Notes under the pieces: generated by a model
The model's database searches: none
What the model was told of the DNA's origin: nothing
Seen by the model: the letters and a program-made list of their open reading frames with translations, nothing else
Shown here: positions 7,527-15,470 of the stretch, piece by piece
How the letters are laid out: each line of letters starts with the position of its first letter
Numbering within the stretch: the stretch's first letter is position 1
Made by a program: the position numbers and the translations under genes
DNA from: an uncultured Marvinbryantia sp.
Lineage (GTDB): Bacteria; Bacillota; Clostridia; Lachnospirales; Lachnospiraceae
DNA: 31,288 nucleotides
Reading direction: 5' to 3'
Assembly: GCA_934408725.1 (NCBI GenBank)
Contig: CAKRVB010000032.1
Span: 1 to 31,288 of the forward strand

Positions 7527-8537
7527 ATGGCATTATTTGAATCATATGAAAGACGAATTGACCAGATCAATTCCGTTCTGAATAGTTATGGAATTGCTTC
7601 TATTGAAGAAGCAGAGAAAATCACAAAAGATGCTGGCCTGAATGTTTACGATCAGATCAAAGGCATTCAGCCAATCTGTTTTGAAAATGCATGCTGGGCT
7701 TATACTGTAGGTGCAGCAATTGCAATCAAGAAAAACTGCCGTAAAGCTTCTGAAGCAGCAGCAGCAATCGGTGAAGGTCTTCAGGCTTTCTGTATTCCAG
7801 GTTCTGTAGCAGACACACGTAAAGTAGGTCTGGGACATGGTAACCTTGGTAAAATGCTTCTGGAAGAAGAAACAGAATGTTTCGCATTCCTGGCTGGTCA
7901 TGAATCTTTTGCAGCAGCAGAAGGTGCCATCGGTATCGCTGAAAAAGCAAATAAAGTTCGTCAGAAACCACTGCGTGTTATCCTGAACGGTCTTGGAAAA
8001 GATGCTGCACAGATCATTTCCCGTATCAACGGATTTACTTATGTTGAAACAGAATATGATCCATACAAAAACGAAGTAAAAGAAGTATTCAGAAAATCTT
8101 ACTCTGAAGGACTTCGTGCAAAAGTTAACTGCTACGGCGCTAACAGCGTACCAGAAGGTGTAGCAATCATGTGGAAAGAAAACGTAGACGTATCCATCAC
8201 AGGTAACTCTACCAACCCTACACGTTTCCAGCACCCGGTAGCAGGTACTTATAAGAAAGAAAGACTGGAAGCTGGTAAGAAGTACTTCTCCGTAGCATCA
8301 GGCGGTGGTACAGGACGTACACTTCACCCAGATAACATGGCAGCAGGTCCTGCTTCCTACGGTATGACAGATACACTTGGACGTATGCACAGTGACGCTC
8401 AGTTCGCTGGATCATCTTCTGTACCTGCTCACGTAGAGATGATGGGTCTGATCGGTGCAGGTAACAACCCAATGGTTGGTATGACTGTATCCGTAGCTGT
8501 ATCCATCGAGGAAGCAGCAACAGCTGGTAAATTCTAA
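7527..8537 (+). CDS. GGGtGRT family protein of unknown function
   Basis: The 336-residue protein carries the family's name motif, SGGGTGRTLHPDN, near residues 254-266. It is followed by a glycine- and methionine-rich stretch (GMTDTLGRMHS, MMGLIGAGNNPMVGM). The N-terminal part includes KKNCRKASEAAAAIG and GLGHGNLGKMLLEEE. No transmembrane or signal segment is seen, so it is cytosolic. The family is widespread in anaerobic Firmicutes and Fusobacteria. I know of no assigned reaction. The Gly-rich loop could bind a phosphate or nucleotide, but that is only inference. AGAGGAGG precedes the ATG at good spacing. Consistent adjacency to the NifU-like gene suggests that the two work together, perhaps around a metal cluster or redox cofactor. 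Codon choice points to high expression. Confidence 0.85.
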   Translation: MALFESYERRIDQINSVLNSYGIASIEEAEKITKDAGLNVYDQIKGIQPICFENACWAYTVGAAIAIKKNCRKASEAAAAIGEGLQAFCIPGSVADTRKVGLGHGNLGKMLLEEETECFAFLAGHESFAAAEGAIGIAEKANKVRQKPLRVILNGLGKDAAQIISRINGFTYVETEYDPYKNEVKEVFRKSYSEGLRAKVNCYGANSVPEGVAIMWKENVDVSITGNSTNPTRFQHPVAGTYKKERLEAGKKYFSVASGGGTGRTLHPDNMAAGPASYGMTDTLGRMHSDAQFAGSSSVPAHVEMMGLIGAGNNPMVGMTVSVAVSIEEAATAGKF

Positions 8538-8564
8538 GAAATGGCTTAAATAGACACAAAAATT

Positions 8565-8606
8565 GACCGTCACTATACAGAAAAATGTATAATGGCGGTC
8601 TTTTTT
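8565..8606. terminator. Bidirectional terminator between the GGGtGRT operon and the Uma2 gene
   Basis: A 15-bp stem (8565-8579 with 8586-8600) with one mismatch and one G-T pair is followed by TTTTTT at 8601-8606 on the plus strand. The minus strand also has a T-rich run past the stem (AAAAATT at about 8558-8564). It can stop the two converging transcripts. Confidence 0.87.
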
Positions 8607-8611
8607 GAATT

Positions 8612-9157
8612 TTAAAGTTGTATGGTACTGAAATCAATATACAGATCATCATAGATGCCTGCTTTGATGGTATCAGCAAAGGTATATTGTTCTGAATCAC
8701 TTTTATCAAAATTGTAGACGATTACAAAATTTTTGATTGGATCTACAATCCAGTATTCGCGAACACCGGCAGTACGGTATTTAAATAGCTTGGTAAAATA
8801 ATCCATTTTCCTGCTGCCTGGTGATACGATCTCAATAATCCAGTCCGGAGCACCTTTACAGCCCTGGTCCGTGAGCTTGTCAGAGTCACATATAACACTG
8901 ATATCTGGTTCGACATATGTTTTAGCGTCTTCATTCAGAAAAACGGCAAATGGGGCAATATCAACTTCACAGGTACCATTTTTAGCATCAATATAATCAG
9001 CAATCTGTCTACTAAGTGACAAAATAATGCGCTGATGTCTACGGCTTGGCGGTGCCATATAATAAATCTGACCGTCAATCAATTCTGCACGCTGTCCGTC
9101 TGGCAGGTTGTAAATGTCTTTAATAGTGTACTCATCGTATGTTTTTGATAACGGCAT
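8612..9157 (-). CDS. Uma2 family (DUF820) PD-(D/E)XK nuclease-like protein
   Basis: This protein of 181 residues belongs to the Uma2 family, which has a restriction-endonuclease fold. The core is visible as VEPDISVICD (acidic metal ligand), PDWIIEIVSPGS (the E-I-S strand) and KLFKYRTAGVREYWIVDP (the following Lys and Tyr-Trp-Ile-Val-Asp strand). The N-terminal segment LPDGQRAELIDGQIYYM is also typical. Target and role are unknown, and these genes occur singly, often in many copies per genome. The start is the ATG at 9157, because AAAGGA overlaps an alternative ATG at 9169. The gene is converging with the GGGtGRT operon and shares its terminator. No modification enzyme or toxin partner is adjacent. 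Confidence 0.82.
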   Translation of the reverse strand: MPLSKTYDEYTIKDIYNLPDGQRAELIDGQIYYMAPPSRRHQRIILSLSRQIADYIDAKNGTCEVDIAPFAVFLNEDAKTYVEPDISVICDSDKLTDQGCKGAPDWIIEIVSPGSRKMDYFTKLFKYRTAGVREYWIVDPIKNFVIVYNFDKSDSEQYTFADTIKAGIYDDLYIDFSTIQL

Positions 9158-9245
9158 ATTATCGCACATCCTTTCTATTGCTCAATAAAAATAGTTCTTG
9201 AATTTATTACAGAAAGTTATCTTTTGTATGTATAGCTTTATCATA

Positions 9246-9941
9246 TCATTTCTTCCGATCTGTTTTCAACAGCCATTTCTGATCGATTTTTTTCAATTCA
9301 TCCTGAAAGCGGATATGAAGCCTTACGGAGCTTTCAAGTTGGACGATTTCTTCGATAATACCTTCTCCAAATTTCGGATGACGTACCACATCATTTACTT
9401 TGTATTGAATAGTGTGATTCTTTGTATTCTGATATTCCCGTTCTCGTCGGTAACGATCCCGTACAGGGATGGTTTTGTCATGAATGGGATTGTTAAGCGC
9501 TTTTTGATAATCGTGTTTCATCAGTCCCTCACCGACTTTGTAGTAAGGTGTCGGAGCAGCACCCACCAGCGAACAGCAGTACTTCCAGGCACTGCCATGG
9601 ATGCCAGGCTGCCAGTGGTATTTGGCTGGAATCTCCATATGATACTGCATATAATGAGCGTATTCATGCTTATAGAGATCTATACGATCACTGCGCTGAA
9701 GAGGATTCTTCACAGCATATCCAATAAAAAGCAGAGAAAAACAAAAGTGCTCTTTTTCATGATGTCCAGCCTGGGTATAAGATCCCAGCATACCCTCGTC
9801 ATAGCTGAAAAATACCGGGACAGAAGAGGCATGAAGACCAAACTTCCGGTCCAGGTCCTGATAAAGTGCGCAGATTTCTGCAAGATGGATATGAGTTTCT
9901 TTTTCCAGTAACTGTTTCAAATGAGTATCTATGTTCATCAT
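9246..9941 (-). CDS. Putative HEXXH metallopeptidase-like protein with C-terminal Tudor/CarD-like domain
   Basis: The N-terminal part (about residues 1-150) carries HEYAH at residues 92-96, a zincin HEXXH motif in the longer string KHEYAHYMQYH, resembling SprT- or M48-like fold proteins. The C-terminal 50 residues (KVNDVVRHPKFGEGII onward) resemble the small Tudor-like domain at the end of PcrA/UvrD helicases (DUF3553 type), which contacts RNA polymerase or nucleic acid. Function is not known. The combination hints at a protease tied to DNA or transcription complexes, but this is inference. The frame is open further upstream to 10007, but the promoter occupies that stretch and AGACAGGA sits just before the double ATG at 9941/9938. 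Cysteines (FCF, KYCC) are not in a clear metal motif. Confidence 0.6.
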   Translation of the reverse strand: MMNIDTHLKQLLEKETHIHLAEICALYQDLDRKFGLHASSVPVFFSYDEGMLGSYTQAGHHEKEHFCFSLLFIGYAVKNPLQRSDRIDLYKHEYAHYMQYHMEIPAKYHWQPGIHGSAWKYCCSLVGAAPTPYYKVGEGLMKHDYQKALNNPIHDKTIPVRDRYRREREYQNTKNHTIQYKVNDVVRHPKFGEGIIEEIVQLESSVRLHIRFQDELKKIDQKWLLKTDRKK

Positions 9942-9974
9942 AAAATCCTGTCTTTCTATATATTCCAGATACAA

Positions 9975-10003
9975 ATTATAAAGCATTAGAAAAAGATGCA
10001 CAA
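9975..10003 (-). promoter_or_regulatory. Promoter of the metallopeptidase-like gene
   Basis: On the minus strand TTGTGC (10003-9998) and TATAAT (9980-9975) are 17 bases apart. Transcription would begin near 9968, about 27 bases before the ATG at 9941. This excludes the longer reading frame that starts at 10007. Confidence 0.72.
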
Positions 10004-10059
10004 GCAAAAATCAGATACCAAGGTAAAGAAAAGATACCGGGAAATTCAGGTACCTTACA

Positions 10060-10088
10060 TTGAGAAATAATACCTGCAATGTTATAAT
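10060..10088 (+). promoter_or_regulatory. Promoter for the Gfo/Idh/MocA gene
   Basis: TTGAGA at 10060-10065 and a perfect TATAAT at 10083-10088 are spaced by 17 bases. The transcript would start near 10095 and cover the 31-residue ORF and the oxidoreductase gene. Together with the minus-strand promoter at 9975-10003, this fills most of the 337-base gap between the divergent genes; the rest shows no further structure. Confidence 0.75.
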
Positions 10089-10167
10089 GTTAACAAGAAT
10101 GTTGCGGCATATTCAGTGACAGACAGTACAAAAAGAAACGGAATGGATACAGCAAAAAGGGGCGGGC

Positions 10168-10263
10168 ATGGACAAAAAGAATGAGATCAGAATCGGGATA
10201 GCTGGATTGAAATTTGCAGATAAGGATCATGTACATATGAAAGATGATGCAATTGCAAACTAG
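10168..10263 (+). CDS. Small ORF (31 residues) resembling the start of a Gfo/Idh/MocA protein
   Basis: The short frame starts MDKKNEIRIGIAGLKFADKD and stops at TAG 10261-10263. The opening resembles the first beta strand and turn of a Gfo/Idh/MocA dehydrogenase (compare RYGMVGGG in the next gene). AAGGGG precedes the ATG at good distance. It ends 15 bases before the full-length oxidoreductase. It could be a remnant of a duplicated oxidoreductase gene, a leader peptide, or chance. No function is assigned. Confidence 0.3.
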   Translation: MDKKNEIRIGIAGLKFADKDHVHMKDDAIAN

Positions 10264-10278
10264 ACAGGAGGCGTAAAA

Positions 10279-11430
10279 ATGGGTGACAGAAAAAGACTGA
10301 GATATGGAATGGTTGGCGGAGGTATCGGCGCATTTATCGGTGCAGTACACAGAAGAGCCATTGCACTGGAAGAAACAGCAGATCTGGTGGCCGGATGCTT
10401 TAGCTCCAGAAGGGAAAAAAATCAGGAAACCGGTGACTTTTATGGAATTGCAGAGGACAGACTGTATGCTTCCTATGAAGAAATGGCAAGGGCAGAGAGT
10501 ACCAGAGAAGATGGAATTGATTTTGTATCGATCGTAACGCCAAATGCAACGCATTATGAAGTGGCGAAAGCATTTCTGGAAGCAGGAATTCATGTAGCTT
10601 GCGAAAAACCACTTTGTTTTACTGTGGAACAGGGAGAAGAACTGGAACGAATTGCAAAAGAAAAGCATCTGATGTTTGCAGTGACTTATACTTACACTGG
10701 CTATGCAATGGTAAAACTGGCCAGGGAACTGGTAGCAGCAGGTGAGATCGGTAATATTGTAAATATAAATGCAGAATATCTGCAGGACTGGCTGATTGAT
10801 GAGATCGGCGGCGGTAATCAGACAACAACAAAGATGTCTGTCTGGAGAACGGACCCGGCGAAATCTGGCATTTCTAACTGTGTAGGTGACATCGGAACTC
10901 ATATTGAAGATACCGTGGCTTATATCACAAGACTGCATCCGAAAAAGGTGGCAGCTGTTCTGGATAACTATGGCATGGATCTGGATTTGAATGCCAATAT
11001 TCTGGTAGAATATGAGAATGGAGTACATGGTGTATATAGTTGTTCACAAGTATGTGCCGGACATCTGAATGGTCTGGTGATACGGATCTTTGGCAGCGAA
11101 GGCTCACTGGAATGGGTGCAGGAAGAACCTGATTATCTGAAAGTAACCAAAAAGGGACAGCCAGATCAGATCTATCATAGAGGAACTGGATACATTACCG
11201 GAATGGCAGCAGAACGGAATCACATCCCATCCGGACATCCGGAAGGACTGACATTTGCATTTGCGAATATTTATCATGGATTTATGGCAGATGTACTGGA
11301 GTGTGTAAATGGTCATGTCCCAGAGAAAGCAGGAGATTATCCATCTGTTTCGGATGGAGTGTCCGGTGTCAGATTTATTCATGCAGTAGTAAACAGCGGA
11401 AAGAATGGATCTGGGTGGACAGAAGTGTAA
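10279..11430 (+). CDS. Gfo/Idh/MocA family NAD(P)-dependent oxidoreductase
   Basis: The 383-residue protein has an N-terminal Rossmann domain with VGGGIGAFIG (residues 12-21). The family signature CEKPLCF contains the catalytic or cofactor-binding Lys110. GDIGTHIED supplies the conserved Asp204 and His208 of the second domain. Family members oxidise or reduce sugars, inositols and related polyols. The segment GAVHRRAIAL after the glycine motif and the C-terminal HPEGLTFAFANIY are typical of a subgroup found in sugar-catabolic clusters, but no sugar kinase, isomerase or transporter is adjacent, so the substrate is unknown. AGGAGG precedes the ATG. It follows a strong promoter and ends at a hairpin terminator, so it is probably transcribed with only the small upstream ORF. 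Confidence 0.9.
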   Translation: MGDRKRLRYGMVGGGIGAFIGAVHRRAIALEETADLVAGCFSSRREKNQETGDFYGIAEDRLYASYEEMARAESTREDGIDFVSIVTPNATHYEVAKAFLEAGIHVACEKPLCFTVEQGEELERIAKEKHLMFAVTYTYTGYAMVKLARELVAAGEIGNIVNINAEYLQDWLIDEIGGGNQTTTKMSVWRTDPAKSGISNCVGDIGTHIEDTVAYITRLHPKKVAAVLDNYGMDLDLNANILVEYENGVHGVYSCSQVCAGHLNGLVIRIFGSEGSLEWVQEEPDYLKVTKKGQPDQIYHRGTGYITGMAAERNHIPSGHPEGLTFAFANIYHGFMADVLECVNGHVPEKAGDYPSVSDGVSGVRFIHAVVNSGKNGSGWTEV

Positions 11431-11455
11431 ATTGAGATTATTTATATAAAAGAGA

Positions 11456-11492
11456 CCATCGCTGAGATTATTTGTCTCAGCGGTGGCATTTT
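11456..11492 (+). terminator. Terminator of the Gfo/Idh/MocA gene
   Basis: A 12-bp stem with one G-T pair (11456-11467 with 11475-11486) and a 7-base loop is followed by CATTTTC. The U tract is short, so this is a moderate terminator. The next promoter begins immediately. Confidence 0.75.
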
Positions 11493-11493
11493 C

Positions 11494-11502
11494 TGTTATA
11501 AT
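11494..11502 (+). promoter_or_regulatory. Extended -10 promoter for the MATE transporter gene
   Basis: TGT-TATAAT at 11494-11502 is a full extended -10 element. The only -35 candidate (TTGTCT at 11472) lies within the preceding terminator hairpin with a long 19-base spacer, so the promoter would rely on the TGn extension. The leader would be about 42 bases. Confidence 0.6.
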
Positions 11503-11551
11503 AGAAAATGCTATGGAAATAAGACGCTACAGAAAGTGAACGGGATAAGAA

Positions 11552-12910
11552 ATGAACGATCGGGAATTTTACAAAAGTTTTTTCAGACTCTATGTTGTGC
11601 TGGTACTGCAGAATATAGTGACGTTGAGTGTGAATCTGGCAGATAATATTATGCTGGGATCATACGGTGAGGTATCTTTGTCAGGAGTGACTTCTGTAAA
11701 TCAGATACAGTTTCTTTATCAGCAGCTGCTGATCGCGTTTGGTGATGGAATGGTGATTTTTTGCAGCCAGTACTGGGGAAAGAAACAGTTTGCACCAATG
11801 AAAAAAATCATTGCCCTTGCCATGCGTTTTGGCATTGCAATCGCAGTGATTTTGTTTGCAGTGATTTCAGTTTTTCCAGAGCAGGCTATGTTGTGCTTTA
11901 CCAGCGACCGGCAGATTATAGAAGAAGGAGTCCGGTATCTTCATACAATCCGTTTTACTTATCTGTTTTTTGCAGTGACACAGATGCTCCTGGCAGCGCT
12001 TCGCAGTACGGAAGTTGCAGGGATTGCTTTGCGATTGTCTGTGATGGCACTGGTTGTGAACTGTGGAATCAATTATGTCCTGATTTTCGGCAGATTTGGC
12101 GCACCAGAACTTGGGGTGACCGGAGCTGCCATTGGTACTTTGACAGCCAGAATTCTGGAATGTGGTGTACTGATTTTTTATGTGATACGTAAGGAACAAT
12201 ATCTGCGTTTGCAGCTGTCTGATTTTTTAAAAAGAGACTGGCAGTTCTTACGAGATTATCTTAAGATTACGCTGCCATTACTGGTGTTGTGTGGTTTGTG
12301 GGGAATCAACACTGCTATGCAGACCGTGGTTCTGGGACATATGAATTCGGCAGCCATTGCAGCCAACAGTGCGGCATCGAACCTGTATCTGATGGTGAAA
12401 TCAGCAGCAGTAGGGGCAGCTTCGGCGGCCAGTGTAGTAATCGGAAAAACAATTGGAATGGGGGATGAGGAACTGGTAAAGAGATATGCCAGAAAATTAC
12501 AGATTCTGTTTGTCATACTGGGGGTGACTGGCGGCATATTTCTGTATTTCATCCGGATTCCGATTCTGAATCTGTATGATCTCAGCCCGGAGGCAATGGC
12601 ACTGGCTAATCAGTTCCTGTTAATTTTGAGCGTGGTATATGTATTTATGGCTTATCAGATGCCATCCAATGCAGGGATTATCAAAGGTGGAGGATGCGTA
12701 GAATTTGGAGCAAAGCTGGACAGTACCTGTATTTGTCTGATCGTGATTCCATTATCTTGCTATATGGCATTTGCAGCAGGTGCTTCACCGGCATTGGTGG
12801 TGGTTTGTCTGAACATTGATCAGTTCATAAAATGTATACCAGTATTCTGGAAAGTAAATTATGGAAAATGGATGAGAAAACTGACGAGAGAAACAAAAAT
12901 TGCAGGTTAA
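11552..12910 (+). CDS. MATE family multidrug/metabolite efflux transporter
   Basis: This 452-residue integral membrane protein has about 12 hydrophobic helices, consistent with the MATE (MatE, NorM/DinF-like) fold, in which two six-helix halves export cationic compounds using a Na+ or H+ gradient. The first helix region contains VNLADNIMLGSYGEVSLSG, the family's N-terminal signature. FGAPELGVTGAAIGT near residue 187 is the typical loop and helix motif of the first half. Its substrate cannot be read from the sequence. The ATG at 11552 follows GAACGGGAT, a weak ribosome site. The gene has its own extended -10 promoter and is not clearly linked to neighbours. No terminator was seen after it; the next promoter begins 28 bases downstream. 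Confidence 0.92.
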   Translation: MNDREFYKSFFRLYVVLVLQNIVTLSVNLADNIMLGSYGEVSLSGVTSVNQIQFLYQQLLIAFGDGMVIFCSQYWGKKQFAPMKKIIALAMRFGIAIAVILFAVISVFPEQAMLCFTSDRQIIEEGVRYLHTIRFTYLFFAVTQMLLAALRSTEVAGIALRLSVMALVVNCGINYVLIFGRFGAPELGVTGAAIGTLTARILECGVLIFYVIRKEQYLRLQLSDFLKRDWQFLRDYLKITLPLLVLCGLWGINTAMQTVVLGHMNSAAIAANSAASNLYLMVKSAAVGAASAASVVIGKTIGMGDEELVKRYARKLQILFVILGVTGGIFLYFIRIPILNLYDLSPEAMALANQFLLILSVVYVFMAYQMPSNAGIIKGGGCVEFGAKLDSTCICLIVIPLSCYMAFAAGASPALVVVCLNIDQFIKCIPVFWKVNYGKWMRKLTRETKIAG

Positions 12911-12938
12911 TCGTTATACATAAAATTACTCTTTCAGA

Positions 12939-12967
12939 TAGACATGGAAAAACCGGGATGATATAAT
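12939..12967 (+). promoter_or_regulatory. Promoter of the c-di-GMP signalling gene
   Basis: TAGACA at 12939-12944 and TATAAT at 12962-12967 have a 17-base spacer. The start of transcription would be near 12974, giving a 64-base leader before the ATG at 13038. Confidence 0.68.
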
Positions 12968-13037
12968 GATCATATGTTATGATACCATCAGATAGAAGAG
13001 TAGAAAATGCTCAGGTATTGGGGAGAGGGACAGCAAA

Positions 13038-15467
13038 ATGGAAAGTAATGCATCTGGAGTCTATATGATCGATTCGAAGTATCGAATCGTAGACTATAAT
13101 CGTGTGGCAAAAAGGTTGTATCCACAATTGGAAAAAGGAAAAAAGTGCTATCAGTGTCTTATGAATCTGGGTGCACCATGCGAAGTTTGTCCTGTCAACA
13201 ATCAGATAGAAGGACCGCATACTTATCTGGATCCGATCCGTCATCTGTATGAGACTGTAGATGCAGTGGAAATTAGTATGGAAGATCATTCCTGCGGACA
13301 TGCGCTGGTATTTAGCACAGTTGGCACAGGAGAGAAGCTGGTGGGTTTGCTGCCAAACAGTGAGGAAGGCTTACGCCAGCTGAGTGTAATCAATATTCTT
13401 GGGAATGGGTATAGTGATATTTTATCAGTGAACACCAGGACACAGCAGATGCAGAGCTATCGTCATTCTGGTCAGGTCCTGGCATGGAATCCTATGTTAT
13501 ATACAACTGTTGCGTATGAGAAGACTATGAGACAGTATATAGAAGAAGCTGTAGTACCGGAAGACCAGGGAAAACTCAAGATTTTTTTAAATATGTCTGA
13601 GCTGTGTGAGCAGCTGAAGGCTCTGAATCAGATTACAGTGCATTACCGTGTGAAGATTGGTGAGGAAACACACTATTATTATCTGAAATGTGCCAGATTA
13701 GAAGAGAGAGAAGATCTGGAGAATATTGTTTTTGCTTTCGCAAATGAAGATAATGATGTCAGAAGAAATGAATTAGAGAGTATGATTGTTCCGGGGAGAC
13801 CGGTGACAAAGCGAAAAATACTGGTAGTAGAAGATAATGAACTGACCCGGGAGATCCTGACGGAGCTGCTGATCGAACAATTCGAGGTACTGACTGCAGA
13901 AAATGGGGAAGAGGGATTAAAGATGCTTTCGCAGCATTACAAAGAATTGTCGGCAGTATTATTGGATGTTTATATGCCAGTTTGTGATGGATTTGAATTC
14001 CTGGAAAGAATTAAGGATGATATCATGCTTTCCTCCGTGCCGGTGATTGTGACAACAGGAAGCAACCGGCCAGAGGACGAAGAACACTGTCTTGAGCTTG
14101 GCGCAGTGGATTTTGTCTCCAAGCCATATAATCCGAAAGTAGTAAAAGGCAGACTGAATAGTGTGATCAAGCTGAGAGAGTCGGCAGCAGCCCTGTCTGC
14201 CATAGAGTATGATGAACTGACCGGATTATATACCAGACAGGCATTTTTCCATCATGCGAAGACATTGATTAATTATAAATCGGATCAGAAATTTCACATT
14301 ATTGTGGCAGATATTCGAAACTTTAAGCTGGTAAACAGCATTTATGGTGATAAAGCTGGAGACCGGGTACTGGTCTATATGGCAAAAGCCTTTGAAGAAT
14401 ACATGATGGGTAAGGGGATTCTGGCTCGTTATGGGAGTGATCAGTTTGTATGTATTACATACGGGGAGATGGATCTGTCGGTAGAGGCAGTGGAAGAACG
14501 GGTAAAGAAGATTGCTGAAGAAGCACCGATTCGGAACCTGGTCATTAAGTATGGAATTTATGAGAATGCAGATCTGACACAGCCTTTGACGATTATCTGT
14601 GACAAGGCTTTTATGGCAATGAAAAGCATTCAGTATAGTTATGAACACAGTGTAGCAACCTATGACAGCGCCATGAGTCAGCAGCATATCAGAGAACTGA
14701 TGATGGAGAATGACTTTGACAGAGCGATTGCTGACGAAGAATTTGTTGTCTGGTATCAGCCGAAGTATGATGTAAAGACAGAGCGTATTGCAGGAGCCGA
14801 AGCACTTGTACGCTGGAAAAAGAGCGATGGAACGATGATCCCTCCAGGAGAATTTATCCCGTTGTTTGAGAAAAATGGATTGATCGTGCGTCTGGATGAG
14901 TATGTATTCCGGAAAGTCTGCCAGAAACAGAAAGAGCGCATGGAGCAGGGAAAGGTGATCCTGCCGGTTTCTGTGAATCTGTCTCGTGCCACCCTGCATC
15001 ATGATGGAATTGTGGAACGTTATGCGCAGATTGTACATGACAATGAGAATCCTTTCGAGTCTGTTCCGATTGAACTGACAGAAACAGCAGCATTGTACAG
15101 TATACAGATTCGGGGTCTGACAGAGAAGATGGTGAATGTAGGATTTATGCTTCATATGGATGATTTTGGATCCGGCTATTCCTCTATGACCAGTCTGAAT
15201 GTACTTCCATTCCATGTACTGAAACTGGACAAGGCATTGATTGATTATATTGGCAATTCCAGAGGAGACCAGGTGATTCGACATACGATAGCGTTGGCAC
15301 ACGGGCTGGATATGAAGGTTCTGGCAGAAGGCGTGGAGACCAGAGAACAGGTGGATTTCCTGCGAAAGATGCAGTGTGATGAGATACAGGGGTTTTATTA
15401 TGCAAAGCCGCAGCCATACGAAGTATATGATGCTATGGTAGAGAGAGAGCAGATAGAAAAAAGATGA
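13038..15467 (+). CDS. PAS-REC-degenerate GGDEF-EAL protein, probable c-di-GMP phosphodiesterase
   Basis: This 809-residue cytosolic signalling protein begins with a PAS-like segment holding two Cys pairs (C37xxC40 and C48xxC51). A second PAS-like region lies at about 105-245. A receiver domain covers about 258-380 (acidic D266, phospho-acceptor D310, Lys362). The GGDEF domain (about 393-545) has GSDQF at 466-470 in place of GGDEF, so the catalytic Glu is Gln and cyclase activity is unlikely. The EAL domain (about 555-800) keeps E588-A-L, the Asn of VNLS, ELTET, D708-D709 in MDDFGSGYS, and AEGVE. It therefore probably hydrolyses c-di-GMP when signalled through the receiver. The Cys pairs could bind a metal or sense redox state. 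The start follows GGGGAGAGGG. No kinase is adjacent, so the phosphodonor is unknown. Confidence 0.88.
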   Translation: MESNASGVYMIDSKYRIVDYNRVAKRLYPQLEKGKKCYQCLMNLGAPCEVCPVNNQIEGPHTYLDPIRHLYETVDAVEISMEDHSCGHALVFSTVGTGEKLVGLLPNSEEGLRQLSVINILGNGYSDILSVNTRTQQMQSYRHSGQVLAWNPMLYTTVAYEKTMRQYIEEAVVPEDQGKLKIFLNMSELCEQLKALNQITVHYRVKIGEETHYYYLKCARLEEREDLENIVFAFANEDNDVRRNELESMIVPGRPVTKRKILVVEDNELTREILTELLIEQFEVLTAENGEEGLKMLSQHYKELSAVLLDVYMPVCDGFEFLERIKDDIMLSSVPVIVTTGSNRPEDEEHCLELGAVDFVSKPYNPKVVKGRLNSVIKLRESAAALSAIEYDELTGLYTRQAFFHHAKTLINYKSDQKFHIIVADIRNFKLVNSIYGDKAGDRVLVYMAKAFEEYMMGKGILARYGSDQFVCITYGEMDLSVEAVEERVKKIAEEAPIRNLVIKYGIYENADLTQPLTIICDKAFMAMKSIQYSYEHSVATYDSAMSQQHIRELMMENDFDRAIADEEFVVWYQPKYDVKTERIAGAEALVRWKKSDGTMIPPGEFIPLFEKNGLIVRLDEYVFRKVCQKQKERMEQGKVILPVSVNLSRATLHHDGIVERYAQIVHDNENPFESVPIELTETAALYSIQIRGLTEKMVNVGFMLHMDDFGSGYSSMTSLNVLPFHVLKLDKALIDYIGNSRGDQVIRHTIALAHGLDMKVLAEGVETREQVDFLRKMQCDEIQGFYYAKPQPYEVYDAMVEREQIEKR

Positions 15468-15470
15468 GAC

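Noticed and set aside
8612..9157. Uma2 gene as part of a restriction-modification or toxin-antitoxin unit
   Set aside because: No methyltransferase, antitoxin or transposase lies next to it; solitary Uma2 genes are common.
9198..9911. Plus-strand open frame of 237 residues
   Set aside because: It lies antisense to the HEXXH protein, which has a promoter, ribosome site and recognisable motifs; the plus frame shows no domain and has no ribosome site.
9942..10007. Upstream extension of the HEXXH protein to 10007
   Set aside because: The extension runs through the -10 and -35 boxes of its own promoter (9975-10003), and the ribosome site is just before 9941.
10090..11028. Minus-strand open frame of 312 residues
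   Set aside because: It is antisense to the Gfo/Idh/MocA gene and rich in Cys, His and Phe without any motif.
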